Source of the DNA: Paracoccaceae bacterium
GTDB lineage: Bacteria > Pseudomonadota > Alphaproteobacteria > Rhodobacterales > Rhodobacteraceae
DNA: 6,735 nt
Direction of reading: 5' to 3'
Assembly (NCBI GenBank): GCA_016764835.1
Contig: JAESRD010000037.1
Span: 1 to 6,735, forward strand
Each line of letters begins with the position of its first letter. The stretch's first letter is position 1. A program made the translations under genes and the position numbers. Shown here piece after piece: positions 1-5,991 of this stretch. Under the pieces are notes generated by a model that was given only the letters and a program-made list of their open reading frames with translations, was not told the origin of the DNA and searched no databases.

Positions 1-785
1 ACGTGGTATTTGGCTTGCTCGCCCAGAAGATACCCAATGGACATTTGCCCCGCATGTTGGTCACCGGCCACGCCCAAGATCGGGATCTGCGCGCCCAAAA
101 TATCAGCCGTAACAATGCCAAAATCAGCCGCGCAATCCTTCACTTCCGGCAGCATATCCATCGGTATATTCAGCAGCCCGCAAATCTGCGCACTCCACTC
201 ACCGCGGTGGATGTCATAAAGCATGGTCCGCGCCGCATTGGTCGCATCCGTCACATGTGATTTTCCGCCGGTCAGGTGCCAGATAAGATAGCTGTCCACC
301 GTGCCAAAGAGCAGCTTGCCCTGCTCGGCCAGCGCCTGCGCGCCATCTACATTTTCAAGCATCCATTGTAGTTTGGTGCCCGAAAAATACGGGTCAAGCA
401 GCAGCCCGGTGGTCTCGCTGATCAACCCGCCATGCCCACCATCACGTAGCTCTTGGCACCGCGCCGCCGTGCGCCGGTCTTGCCAAACAATCGCCCTGTA
501 GATCGGCCGCCCGGTATTCTTGTCCCAAATCAGCGTGGTTTCGCGCTGGTTGGTAATCCCAATCGCCGCGATATCGCTGGCCGAAACCCCGGTCTGCGCC
601 AGCACCGCCCGGCAAGTCTCGATCACCGTATTCAACAGATCATCGGGTGCATGCTCAACCCAGCCAGAGGCCGGGAAATGCTGATCAAACTCCTGCTGGA
701 CTTGCCCCACAATCTTCATATCGGCATCGAACAAAAGTGCCCGCGTCGAGGTCGTGCCTTGGTCAATTGCAATGACATAACTCAT
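1..785 (-). CDS. glpK: Glycerol kinase, N-terminal part (runs off the window)
   Basis: Cytoplasmic FGGY-family sugar kinase that phosphorylates glycerol with ATP to sn-glycerol 3-phosphate, the substrate of GlpD encoded just upstream. The reading frame is open from the ATG at 785 to the window edge, giving 261 residues, about half of a normal 500-residue GlpK. Visible motifs are the N-terminal phosphate-binding DQGTTSTR (residues 8-15), GITNQRET (76-83), WQDRR (101-105, glycerol-contacting region in the family), [10 protein letters not shown] (179-188) and GDQ (241-243). The frame stops just before the expected TYGTG-type nucleotide loop. I checked every codon near the edge and found no stop or frameshift. 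The start overlaps the glpD stop by ATGA, and AAGGA lies about 9 bases upstream, inside glpD, so translation is probably coupled. Allosteric or regulatory residues of the C-terminal half cannot be judged. Confidence 0.96.
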   Translation of the reverse strand, partial: MSYVIAIDQGTTSTRALLFDADMKIVGQVQQEFDQHFPASGWVEHAPDDLLNTVIETCRAVLAQTGVSASDIAAIGITNQRETTLIWDKNTGRPIYRAIVWQDRRTAARCQELRDGGHGGLISETTGLLLDPYFSGTKLQWMLENVDGAQALAEQGKLLFGTVDSYLIWHLTGGKSHVTDATNAARTMLYDIHRGEWSAQICGLLNIPMDMLPEVKDCAADFGIVTADILGAQIPILGVAGDQHAGQMSIGYLLGEQAKYH

Positions 786-2365
786 TGGGAAACATCCTTC
801 ATCCATGTTTCAAGCCGCGCCGCCTCTTGCGCAGTCAGCCGCAGCCCCAGCTTGGTGCGTCGCCAAAGCACATCGTCGGCGCTGCGGGCAAATTCATGTG
901 TCATCAGCCAGCGCAGCTCGGCCTCGCTCAGCGTCGCACCAAAGTCCAAACCAAGATCAGCCACCACTTTCGCATTGCCCATTATCTTTTGCGCGTCAGT
1001 GCCATAGCCCCGCACCAGCCTCTGCGCCCATTTGCCAGTCAAAAACGAATAATCAGCCATCAACTGCGCAATTAACCCGGCCACGCCGTCCACAGCAAAG
1101 TCACCGCCCGGCAGCGCTACGCCCGCCGTCCAGTCACCGGACATGTCAGGAAAACTGTCGCCAAGCTTGGCCAAAACCCCCTCGGCTAGTTTGCGATATG
1201 TGGTGATCTTACCGCCAAAGACAGTCAGCAGCGGCGCTTCGCCCTGCGGCGCATTCAGGCTCAACACATAGTCGCGCGTCGCCGCCGTGGCCGAAGACGC
1301 CCCGTCATCATACAGTGGGCGCACACCAGAATAGCTCCAAACGATATCTTGTTCGGTCACCGGTTCTTCAAAGAACTCCGAGGCGAATTTGCACAAATAT
1401 GCGGTCTCTTCCGGCGTGCATGTCGGCGCTAAATCCGCATCCTCATGCGCCGCATCTGTCGTGCCGATCAGTGTGAAATCAGTCTCATAGGGCAGCGCAA
1501 ATATAATCCGCCCGTCGCGGCCTTGAAAGAAATAGCCCTTGTCATGGTCAAACAGCTTTTTGGTCACAATATGACTACCGCGCACCAGCCGGACCTTTTC
1601 TTGCGTCACAACATTGAGCGTATCGCCAGTCAGATCGGCCACCCAAGGCCCCGCCGCATTAACCAGAGCGCGGGCTTTATGCGTGCTCAGCGCGCCACTG
1701 ATTTGGTCGCGCAAAGTAATCTGCCACAGCCCACCCAGCCGCTCCGCCGCCACAACTTTGTTCTGCGTCAGCACCGCAGCCCCGGCCTCTACCGCTGCCC
1801 GCGCATTAAGCACAACTAGCCGGCTATCTTCGACCCAACAGTCAGAATATTCGTAGGCTTTGGCATACTGGCTTTGCAGCACCGCCCCTTCAGGCGATTG
1901 GCGCAAATCAAGGCTCGACGTGCCGGGCAGTATCTCGCGCTTGCCCAAAATGTCATAAAGAAACAGCCCCAGCCGGATCAGCCAAGCCGGACGCCGCCCC
2001 TTTGCCCATGGCATAAATATTTGCAAGATCCGCGAGGTTGGCGTATCGCTGTCAAACCGCATATCTTTATGATATGGCAGGATAAATCGCATGGGCCAGC
2101 TGATATGCGGCATGGCCTGTAGCAGCGTTTCGCGCTCTTTCAGCGCCTTAGACACAAGCCCCAGTTCAAAGAATTCAAGATAGCGCAGCCCGCCATGAAA
2201 CATCTTGGTCGAGGCAGATGACGTGGCCGATGCAATATCGCCCATCTCAGCCAGCGTAACGCTTAAACCGCGCCCCGCCGCATCGCGCGCGACCCCGCAA
2301 CCATTGACCCCACCGCCAATGACAAAGATATCAACGACGCTCTCATTATGCTGCGGTTTTGGCAT
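782..2365 (-). CDS. glpD: Aerobic glycerol-3-phosphate dehydrogenase (FAD)
   Basis: Membrane-associated flavoenzyme that oxidises sn-glycerol 3-phosphate to dihydroxyacetone phosphate and passes electrons to the quinone pool. The N-terminal FAD-binding dinucleotide fold is clear: [20 protein letters not shown], residues 11-30, followed by the family block around HGGLRYLE (57-64). Near residue 380 is the conserved [18 protein letters not shown] stretch, and a typical C-terminal helical domain ends the protein. With this start the length is 527 residues, close to the roughly 500 of E. coli GlpD. In-frame ATGs at 2407 and 2386 would add 14 or 7 residues. I prefer 2365 because GGGGGA lies 4 bases upstream, the other two lack a clear ribosome site, and the extra residues precede the usual start of the fold. 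It is followed by glpK with a 4-base ATGA overlap, so the pair forms a glycerol operon. Confidence 0.95.
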   Translation of the reverse strand: MPKPQHNESVVDIFVIGGGVNGCGVARDAAGRGLSVTLAEMGDIASATSSASTKMFHGGLRYLEFFELGLVSKALKERETLLQAMPHISWPMRFILPYHKDMRFDSDTPTSRILQIFMPWAKGRRPAWLIRLGLFLYDILGKREILPGTSSLDLRQSPEGAVLQSQYAKAYEYSDCWVEDSRLVVLNARAAVEAGAAVLTQNKVVAAERLGGLWQITLRDQISGALSTHKARALVNAAGPWVADLTGDTLNVVTQEKVRLVRGSHIVTKKLFDHDKGYFFQGRDGRIIFALPYETDFTLIGTTDAAHEDADLAPTCTPEETAYLCKFASEFFEEPVTEQDIVWSYSGVRPLYDDGASSATAATRDYVLSLNAPQGEAPLLTVFGGKITTYRKLAEGVLAKLGDSFPDMSGDWTAGVALPGGDFAVDGVAGLIAQLMADYSFLTGKWAQRLVRGYGTDAQKIMGNAKVVADLGLDFGATLSEAELRWLMTHEFARSADDVLWRRTKLGLRLTAQEAARLETWMKDVSQ

Positions 2366-2474
2366 GCATTCCCCCGGCTCGACCATGATTAGGCCGATAC
2401 GAGACATGTCAAATGTACCGCGCCAGCCAGTTAGCAGAGTGATGGTGCGGCACCTAGAATGTCAACTTTGGAGT
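2366..2474 (-). promoter_or_regulatory. Probable glpD promoter/operator region
   Basis: This 109-base gap separates the small lipoprotein gene from glpD. Reading the minus strand, there are two exact TTGACA hexamers (2465-2460 and 2412-2407), the consensus -35 of the housekeeping sigma factor. The first is followed by a perfect 11-base palindrome, GGTGC-C-GCACC (2454-2444), lying in what would be the spacer, a plausible repressor site. No good -10 follows the first hexamer at 17 bases (TCACTC). After the second there is TAATCA at a short spacing of 15. If the second hexamer is used, transcription would begin after the ATG at 2407, which supports the start at 2365. No terminator-like hairpin with a T tract is visible here. 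Promoter identity is inferred from pattern only. Confidence 0.4.
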
Positions 2475-2684
2475 TCAGTTATTCTGGCATCCCGCCTCGA
2501 TGCCAATAACCACATCCGCCCCGGCCTCGCCCACCGCATCTGGCGTTTGCGGGTTGCTCAACAGCGCGCTGCGCAACGCCGCCACGGGGGCTGCAATACC
2601 GGCGCAAAGCCCGGCCTCATTCACTGTCGCGCAGCCGCTTAGCCCAGTCAGAACCACCCCCGTGAGAGCGCCTAATCGCATCAT
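2475..2684 (-). CDS. Small Rz1-like outer-membrane lipoprotein
   Basis: A 69-residue protein with a clear lipoprotein signal: short charged N-terminus (MMR), hydrophobic stretch, and lipobox LSGC at residues 15-18, giving a mature chain of 52 residues from Cys18. Ala at +2 fits outer-membrane sorting. Further cysteines are C27 and C66. The gene begins inside the preceding membrane-protein gene in the +1 frame and shares 68 bases with it, the arrangement of lambda Rz/Rz1, where the inner gene encodes the outer-membrane spanin. Unlike classical Rz1 the mature chain is not proline-rich (three Pro). The start at 2684 has AAGG 8 bases upstream; a second ATG directly follows. The open frame extends further upstream, but the lipoprotein signal and ribosome site favour this start. 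The lipoprotein call is strong; the spanin role is inferred from position and overlap. Confidence 0.75.
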   Translation of the reverse strand: MMRLGALTGVVLTGLSGCATVNEAGLCAGIAAPVAALRSALLSNPQTPDAVGEAGADVVIGIEAGCQNN

Positions 2685-2805
2685 CAACCCGCCCTTGTGT
2701 GTCTTGCATTTGCTGTAGCTGGTGCGCCCGCGCCCGGCTTGTCTTGCGCCGCCAAAGCCAAACAGCCAAAACCGCGACACCAAGTGCGGCCAAACCCGCA
2801 TTCAT
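2617..2805 (-). CDS. Small single-span membrane protein, Rz-like
   Basis: A 62-residue protein with one N-terminal membrane segment (about residues 3-18, ending VWLW), then a basic patch RRKTSRAR and a polar, probably helical tail ending DWAKRLRDSE. Position and size resemble the inner-membrane partner of spanin pairs that follow holin and endolysin genes in phages, and its 3' end contains the start of the lipoprotein gene in another frame. Its ATG overlaps the stop of the holin-like gene as ATGA, with AAGG about 10 bases upstream. Two points weaken the spanin call. The part after the membrane segment is only about 44 residues, against over 100 in lambda Rz. The strong positive charge directly after the segment would favour that end staying in the cytoplasm. 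It is likely a real gene; function is uncertain. Confidence 0.65.
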   Translation of the reverse strand: MNAGLAALGVAVLAVWLWRRKTSRARAHQLQQMQDTQGRVDDAIRRSHGGGSDWAKRLRDSE

Positions 2806-2978
2806 GTCGCCCAGCCCTTGCGCCGCGCCAGCGCATAAACCGCTTCTGTCGCCAGCCCAACAACTGCGGCCACCACCGCGACCACATCAGCATCACCGAC
2901 CAACAGCTCAGCCGCTTCCAGTCCAATAACCAGGCCAACACCGTAGCGAATAATAATCCGTGCAATAGGTCCGGTCAT
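2802..2978 (-). CDS. Holin-like 58-residue membrane protein
   Basis: A very short gene encoding 58 residues, beginning MTGPIARIIIRYGVG and ending YALARRKGWAT. Two hydrophobic stretches can be seen, about residues 13-28 and 32-50, separated by an acidic GDAD turn, with a basic C-terminus (RRK). This matches the general build of small phage holins with two membrane helices, although both helices carry glutamates (E21, E24, E45). The start is well supported: GGAGG lies 6 bases upstream, and the ATG overlaps the stop of the endolysin gene as ATGA; the 3' end overlaps the next gene in the same way. The order endolysin, this gene, Rz-like gene, lipoprotein is what makes a holin role likely. If a holin, it would open the inner membrane to let the peptidase reach the wall. 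A non-pore membrane role is also possible. Confidence 0.65.
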   Translation of the reverse strand: MTGPIARIIIRYGVGLVIGLEAAELLVGDADVVAVVAAVVGLATEAVYALARRKGWAT

Positions 2979-3571
2979 GATTTGCCTCCAAACAGCGCGG
3001 TGAGAAAAGTGACTATTGCCGCCCAGAGTGAGCGCTTCGCAGCAGCGGCCTTCACAGCAGCCGGCGCAGCCTCGCCCAAAAATTCATAATGCGGCCCGTC
3101 AATAAAATCTGGCCCGGCATGGCGCTTGGTATAGGCGTGTACTGCCGCCTCCAGCCCTGCCGAGCTACACGCCAGCTCAGCCAATGAGCGGTCCCAAACC
3201 CCGCCCCAACGCAGCTCAACCCCAAGCTGAGATGCAGCCTCCTGCATGGCCTCAGCGACCGGATAAATCAGCGGCCAGTCCCAACGCATTGCGCCGTTAG
3301 CAAAAGGCACCAGATCAACAGCATGGCCGGTGCCATCCGCGGTAATTTGATGATTGCTCTTATGTTTATGGCCGTCTTTATGGGTGACGATCTTACCCGG
3401 CTTGCTACGGCCTTGTTGGTACAGCGCATTTTGCTCTGCCGCCGTCCGCGCGCCGCCGCCAACGCTAAAGTCTTGAACCGTCAATACAATTGCCAGCTCA
3501 ACAACCTCGATCAGCCGAGGATGGACGCCGCTCAAATTGGCGCGCGATTTTTTGCTTAGAGAAAAACTCAT
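2975..3571 (-). CDS. Phage-type endolysin, M15 (VanY-like) peptidoglycan peptidase
   Basis: A 198-residue protein of the zinc D-Ala-D-Ala carboxypeptidase / L-Ala-D-Glu endopeptidase family M15, in the short form used as endolysin by many phages. The N-terminus SGVHPRLIEVVELAI (14-28) and the ARTAAEQNALYQQGRSKPGK stretch (41-60) are typical of phage members. Likely zinc ligands are H74 (KSNH), D86 (GHAVD) and H161 (DGPHYEF), with E163 nearby; I infer these by family pattern. There is no N-terminal signal peptide, so a holin or another route would be needed to reach the wall. The C-terminus is odd: an alanine-rich linker (166-178), then KRSLWAAIVTFLTALFGGKS (179-198), a hydrophobic, positively flanked tail that could bind or insert in a membrane. 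GAGGGA is centred about 9 bases before the ATG. It is the first gene of the four-gene lysis block, 109 bases after pgi. Confidence 0.88.
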   Translation of the reverse strand: MSFSLSKKSRANLSGVHPRLIEVVELAIVLTVQDFSVGGGARTAAEQNALYQQGRSKPGKIVTHKDGHKHKSNHQITADGTGHAVDLVPFANGAMRWDWPLIYPVAEAMQEAASQLGVELRWGGVWDRSLAELACSSAGLEAAVHAYTKRHAGPDFIDGPHYEFLGEAAPAAVKAAAAKRSLWAAIVTFLTALFGGKS

Positions 3572-3635
3572 GGCATTCCCTCATAGGTGCCCATATAGGC
3601 GAAGGAATATCATCTGCGTGTATTTTGGTTAACAA
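3572..3635 (-). promoter_or_regulatory. Possible promoter of the lysis cassette
   Basis: On the minus strand TTGTTA (3635-3630) and GATATT (3611-3606) lie 18 bases apart, each 4 of 6 matches to the sigma-70 -35 and -10, and would give a leader of about 28 bases before the endolysin ATG. The same -35 contains GTTAACCAA (TTAACCAA at 3632-3625), which resembles a CtrA half site (TTAACCAT) of alphaproteobacteria; a second half site at the normal spacing is absent. The ribosome site GAGGGA lies at 3582-3577. The ribosome site is solid; the promoter and CtrA readings are weak. Confidence 0.35.
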
Positions 3636-3669
3636 AGCCGGACAGCGCCGTGCGCAAACTGCCGGCTCT
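3634..3669 (-). terminator. pgi: Hairpin after pgi, probable terminator
   Basis: Beginning 12 bases after the pgi stop, the minus strand can fold with arms AGAGCCGG (3669-3662) and CCGGCTTT (3641-3634), extended inward by CAG/CTG across one bulged base, and a further GCGC/GCGC pair in the loop. It is followed by a short T-rich run (TTTGTT). The stem is strong but the T tract is poor, so termination may be partial. It sits between the sugar-phosphate operon and the lysis block and partly overlaps the proposed promoter of the latter. Confidence 0.6.
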
Positions 3670-3680
3670 TTGCGCCGCTT

Positions 3681-5285
3681 TTAGGTGCCCTTGGCCTGCA
3701 AAAAGTTGATCAACCCAGCGGTCGAGCCGTCTTTGCCGCGGGTACCTTCGGCGCCGGTAACCATAGGCCCAAGCGCCGTGGCCAGTTCTTTGCCCAGCTC
3801 AACGCCCCATTGGTCATATGAATTGATGCCCAGAACAACGCCCTCAACAAACACCCGGTGCTCATACAGCGCAATAATTTGCCCCAAAACATAAGGGGTT
3901 AGCTGCGCATAGGCCAGCGTGGTCGAGGGCCGATTACCGGGGAAAACCCGGTGCTTGGCCTGCCGATCACGCTCATCTCCAGTCAGCCCGCGCGCCGCCA
4001 TAATCGCCTGCGCCTCAGCAAAGGACCGCCCCCGCATCAGCGCCTCAGACTGCGCCAAACAATTGGCAATCAGCAGCTGGTGTTGCCCATGCAAAGCGTC
4101 TTCATGCCCCCGCGCCGCGACCAGAAACTCACAGGGCACAATCCGCGTGCCTTGATGGATAAGCTGGTAAAAAGCATGCTGCCCATTGGTGCCCGGCTCG
4201 CCCCAAACCACAGGCCCCGAATCAACCGCCAAATCGCTCCCATCCATCGCCACACGCTTGCCGTTCGACTCCATCTCAAGCTGTTGCAGATAGGCTGGAA
4301 GCCGCGCCAAAAGATTGTCATAGGGCAGCACAGCGCGCGTAGTATAGCCGCAGACCTGATTGTGCCAAATCCCGCTCAGCGCCAGCATGGCTGGTATATT
4401 ATCCGCCCAATCCGCCTCGCAAAAATGCCGGTCCATCGCCTGTGCACCGCGCAAAAACGCAGCAAAATTCTCCGGCCCGACCGCTAACATGAGGCTCAGC
4501 CCTATCGGCCCCCAAAGCGAATAGCGCCCGCCAACCCAGTCTTCAAAGCCAAACACCCGCTCGGCAGCAATGCCAAATTGCGCGGTCTTTTCCTCCGCCG
4601 ATGAAAGGGCGGCAAATTGCGCCCCTGGATCGGCCACTTTGGCCTGCATCCATGCCCGCGCCGTCGCCGCATTGGTCATGGTTTCAATCGTAGTAAATGT
4701 CTTAGAGGCAACAATAACAAGCGTCGTTTCAGGATCACATATCCGCAAAACACCAGCAATATCAGCAGGGTCAACATTTGACACAAAGTGACAGCGCGGC
4801 CCGTCATGCGCCGGGGCCAATGCCAGTGTCGCCATAGCCGGGCCAAGATCAGAGCCACCAATACCGATATTGATAATATCGGTAATCTTGCCGCCCTGCC
4901 CGGCAAATGCGCCGCTGCGCACCTCGTCAGCAAACCGCCCCATCCGGGCCAAAGTGGCACGCACTGGCCCAGTTACATCGGCACCGTCAACCATAACAGC
5001 GTCGCCATCAAGGTTGCGCAAAACCGTGTGCAAAACAGCCCGGCCCTCGGTCTCGTTTATCACCGCGCCGCCAAACATTGCCGCACGTTTTTCGGCCACA
5101 CCCGACTTTTCTAACAACCCAATCAGCAGCGCCCGCGCGCCCGCATCAATCGTGGTTTTCGAATAATCGAACAACATCCCATCATGGCTGACCGAAAAAT
5201 CTTTCGCCCGACCCGACTGCTCAAACAAATCCGAAATCGCCGTGTCTTGCTTCTCTGCCCGGTAGTCTTTCAGCTCATGCCACAT
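3681..5285 (-). CDS. pgi: Glucose-6-phosphate isomerase
   Basis: Cytoplasmic enzyme interconverting glucose 6-phosphate and fructose 6-phosphate. The 534 residues match the long bacterial/eukaryotic form (549 in E. coli). Both family signatures are present: [14 protein letters not shown] (249-262) and [14 protein letters not shown] (486-499). The phosphate-binding loop [11 protein letters not shown] is at 138-148 and SKTFTTIET at 194-202. Likely catalytic residues by family alignment are E339 (MESNGK), H370 (GTNGQH) and K499. The ATG lies 3 bases after the pgl stop and has GGAG 9 bases upstream inside pgl, so the two genes are co-transcribed and probably coupled. In an organism using the Entner-Doudoroff path, Pgi can also return fructose 6-phosphate from gluconeogenesis to glucose 6-phosphate for the Zwf step. 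Nothing unusual in the protein. Confidence 0.98.
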   Translation of the reverse strand: MWHELKDYRAEKQDTAISDLFEQSGRAKDFSVSHDGMLFDYSKTTIDAGARALLIGLLEKSGVAEKRAAMFGGAVINETEGRAVLHTVLRNLDGDAVMVDGADVTGPVRATLARMGRFADEVRSGAFAGQGGKITDIINIGIGGSDLGPAMATLALAPAHDGPRCHFVSNVDPADIAGVLRICDPETTLVIVASKTFTTIETMTNAATARAWMQAKVADPGAQFAALSSAEEKTAQFGIAAERVFGFEDWVGGRYSLWGPIGLSLMLAVGPENFAAFLRGAQAMDRHFCEADWADNIPAMLALSGIWHNQVCGYTTRAVLPYDNLLARLPAYLQQLEMESNGKRVAMDGSDLAVDSGPVVWGEPGTNGQHAFYQLIHQGTRIVPCEFLVAARGHEDALHGQHQLLIANCLAQSEALMRGRSFAEAQAIMAARGLTGDERDRQAKHRVFPGNRPSTTLAYAQLTPYVLGQIIALYEHRVFVEGVVLGINSYDQWGVELGKELATALGPMVTGAEGTRGKDGSTAGLINFLQAKGT

Positions 5286-5288
5286 CGC

Positions 5289-5960
5289 TTAACTCTCCGC
5301 CCAATGAATGGTAGCGCCCGGCAATACCGCCGCCACCGGTGCCTCGCTCGAAGGCAGGCTCTGCGCCCGCTCAAACGCCGCTCGCTTCGCCGCGCCCGTG
5401 ATCACAATATGCCGGGTTTTCGCCGCCCTTAGCACGGCAGCACTCAGCGTAATACGCGGCTCCGGCGCGCCCGGCGCGCGCATTGGCAACAGCAGCTCAT
5501 CGCCATTCAGCGCCGCGTCCAAAAGATCAGCACCGGGGAAGATAGATGCCGTGTGCATATCAGCCCCCATGCCCAGCAGTACAACATCAAGCGGCAGATG
5601 CGGTGCCAACCCGGCAGCCAAAACCGGCAGCACTTCTTCGGGCCGCTCAGCTGGGGCATAAAGCGGCACAAGCTGCGCCTTAGCCGCAGGCCCGGTCAGC
5701 AAGCGTTGCCGCAAAAGCCGCGTGTTCGAGCGCTCAGAACTCTCCGGCACCCAGCGCTCATCGGTCAGCAAAACAAACACCCGCGCCCAGTCCAAGTCAG
5801 CTTGGCTCAGCACATCAAATATCGGCCCCGGCGTCGTGCCGCCGGGCACTGCCAGCGCCGCACTCTCACCCTCGGACAGCGCCACACGCAGCTCATCCGC
5901 GATCTGCCCAGCAAGCGCGGTCATCATCACGCCCGCATCCCTATACTCAATAAACTGCAT
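5289..5960 (-). CDS. pgl: 6-phosphogluconolactonase
   Basis: Hydrolyses 6-phosphogluconolactone, the product of Zwf, to 6-phosphogluconate in the cytoplasm. The 223 residues fit the DevB/NagB-fold family (about 230-260). Visible family motifs are the phosphate loop VPGGTTP (38-44), TDERWVP (66-72), SNT (78-80) and LLGMGADMHTASIFPG (128-143). In the last motif the common DGHT is DMHT, a conservative-looking change at a glycine. Several starts are possible: an ATG at 5969 is only preceded directly by AGG, whereas the ATG at 5960 has AGGA 8 bases upstream and begins MQFIEY, as usual for the family, so I chose it. The frame stays open back to 6155 but that part overlaps zwf and is not family-like. 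It lies between zwf (31 bases) and pgi (3 bases). Confidence 0.95.
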   Translation of the reverse strand: MQFIEYRDAGVMMTALAGQIADELRVALSEGESAALAVPGGTTPGPIFDVLSQADLDWARVFVLLTDERWVPESSERSNTRLLRQRLLTGPAAKAQLVPLYAPAERPEEVLPVLAAGLAPHLPLDVVLLGMGADMHTASIFPGADLLDAALNGDELLLPMRAPGAPEPRITLSAAVLRAAKTRHIVITGAAKRAAFERAQSLPSSEAPVAAVLPGATIHWAES

Positions 5961-5991
5961 TTGGTTCATCCTATACGCGAACTTCGCCGCA

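Noticed and set aside
2366..2407. Longer GlpD starting at the ATG at 2407 (541 residues)
   Set aside because: There is no ribosome site before it, it coincides with a TTGACA hexamer, and the extra residues precede the usual GlpD start. The ATG at 2365 has GGGGGA upstream. It is kept as an alternative.
2684..2965. 93-residue minus-strand frame rich in Trp and Arg, starting MHGLLFATVLAW
   Set aside because: It overlaps the 58- and 62-residue genes in another frame, has no lipobox or family motif, and its start lies inside a better-supported gene with an ATGA junction and GGAGG site. It is a shadow frame.
2408..3680. Flanking direct repeats or a tRNA serving as a phage attachment site around the lysis block
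   Set aside because: I found none by eye in the two gaps (2366-2474 and 3572-3680). A computed repeat search over a larger region would be needed to be sure.
4862..4884. Perfect 9-base inverted repeat (TACCGATAT / ATATCGGTA) with a 5-base loop inside pgi
   Set aside because: It falls on the codons of the conserved DIINIGIGG loop, so protein constraint and AT-rich Ile/Asn codons explain it. No regulatory context was seen.
5463..5482. GC-rich CGCGC repeats within pgl
   Set aside because: They encode Ala/Gly/Pro-rich sequence (RAPGAP) in a GC-rich gene; simple composition effect.
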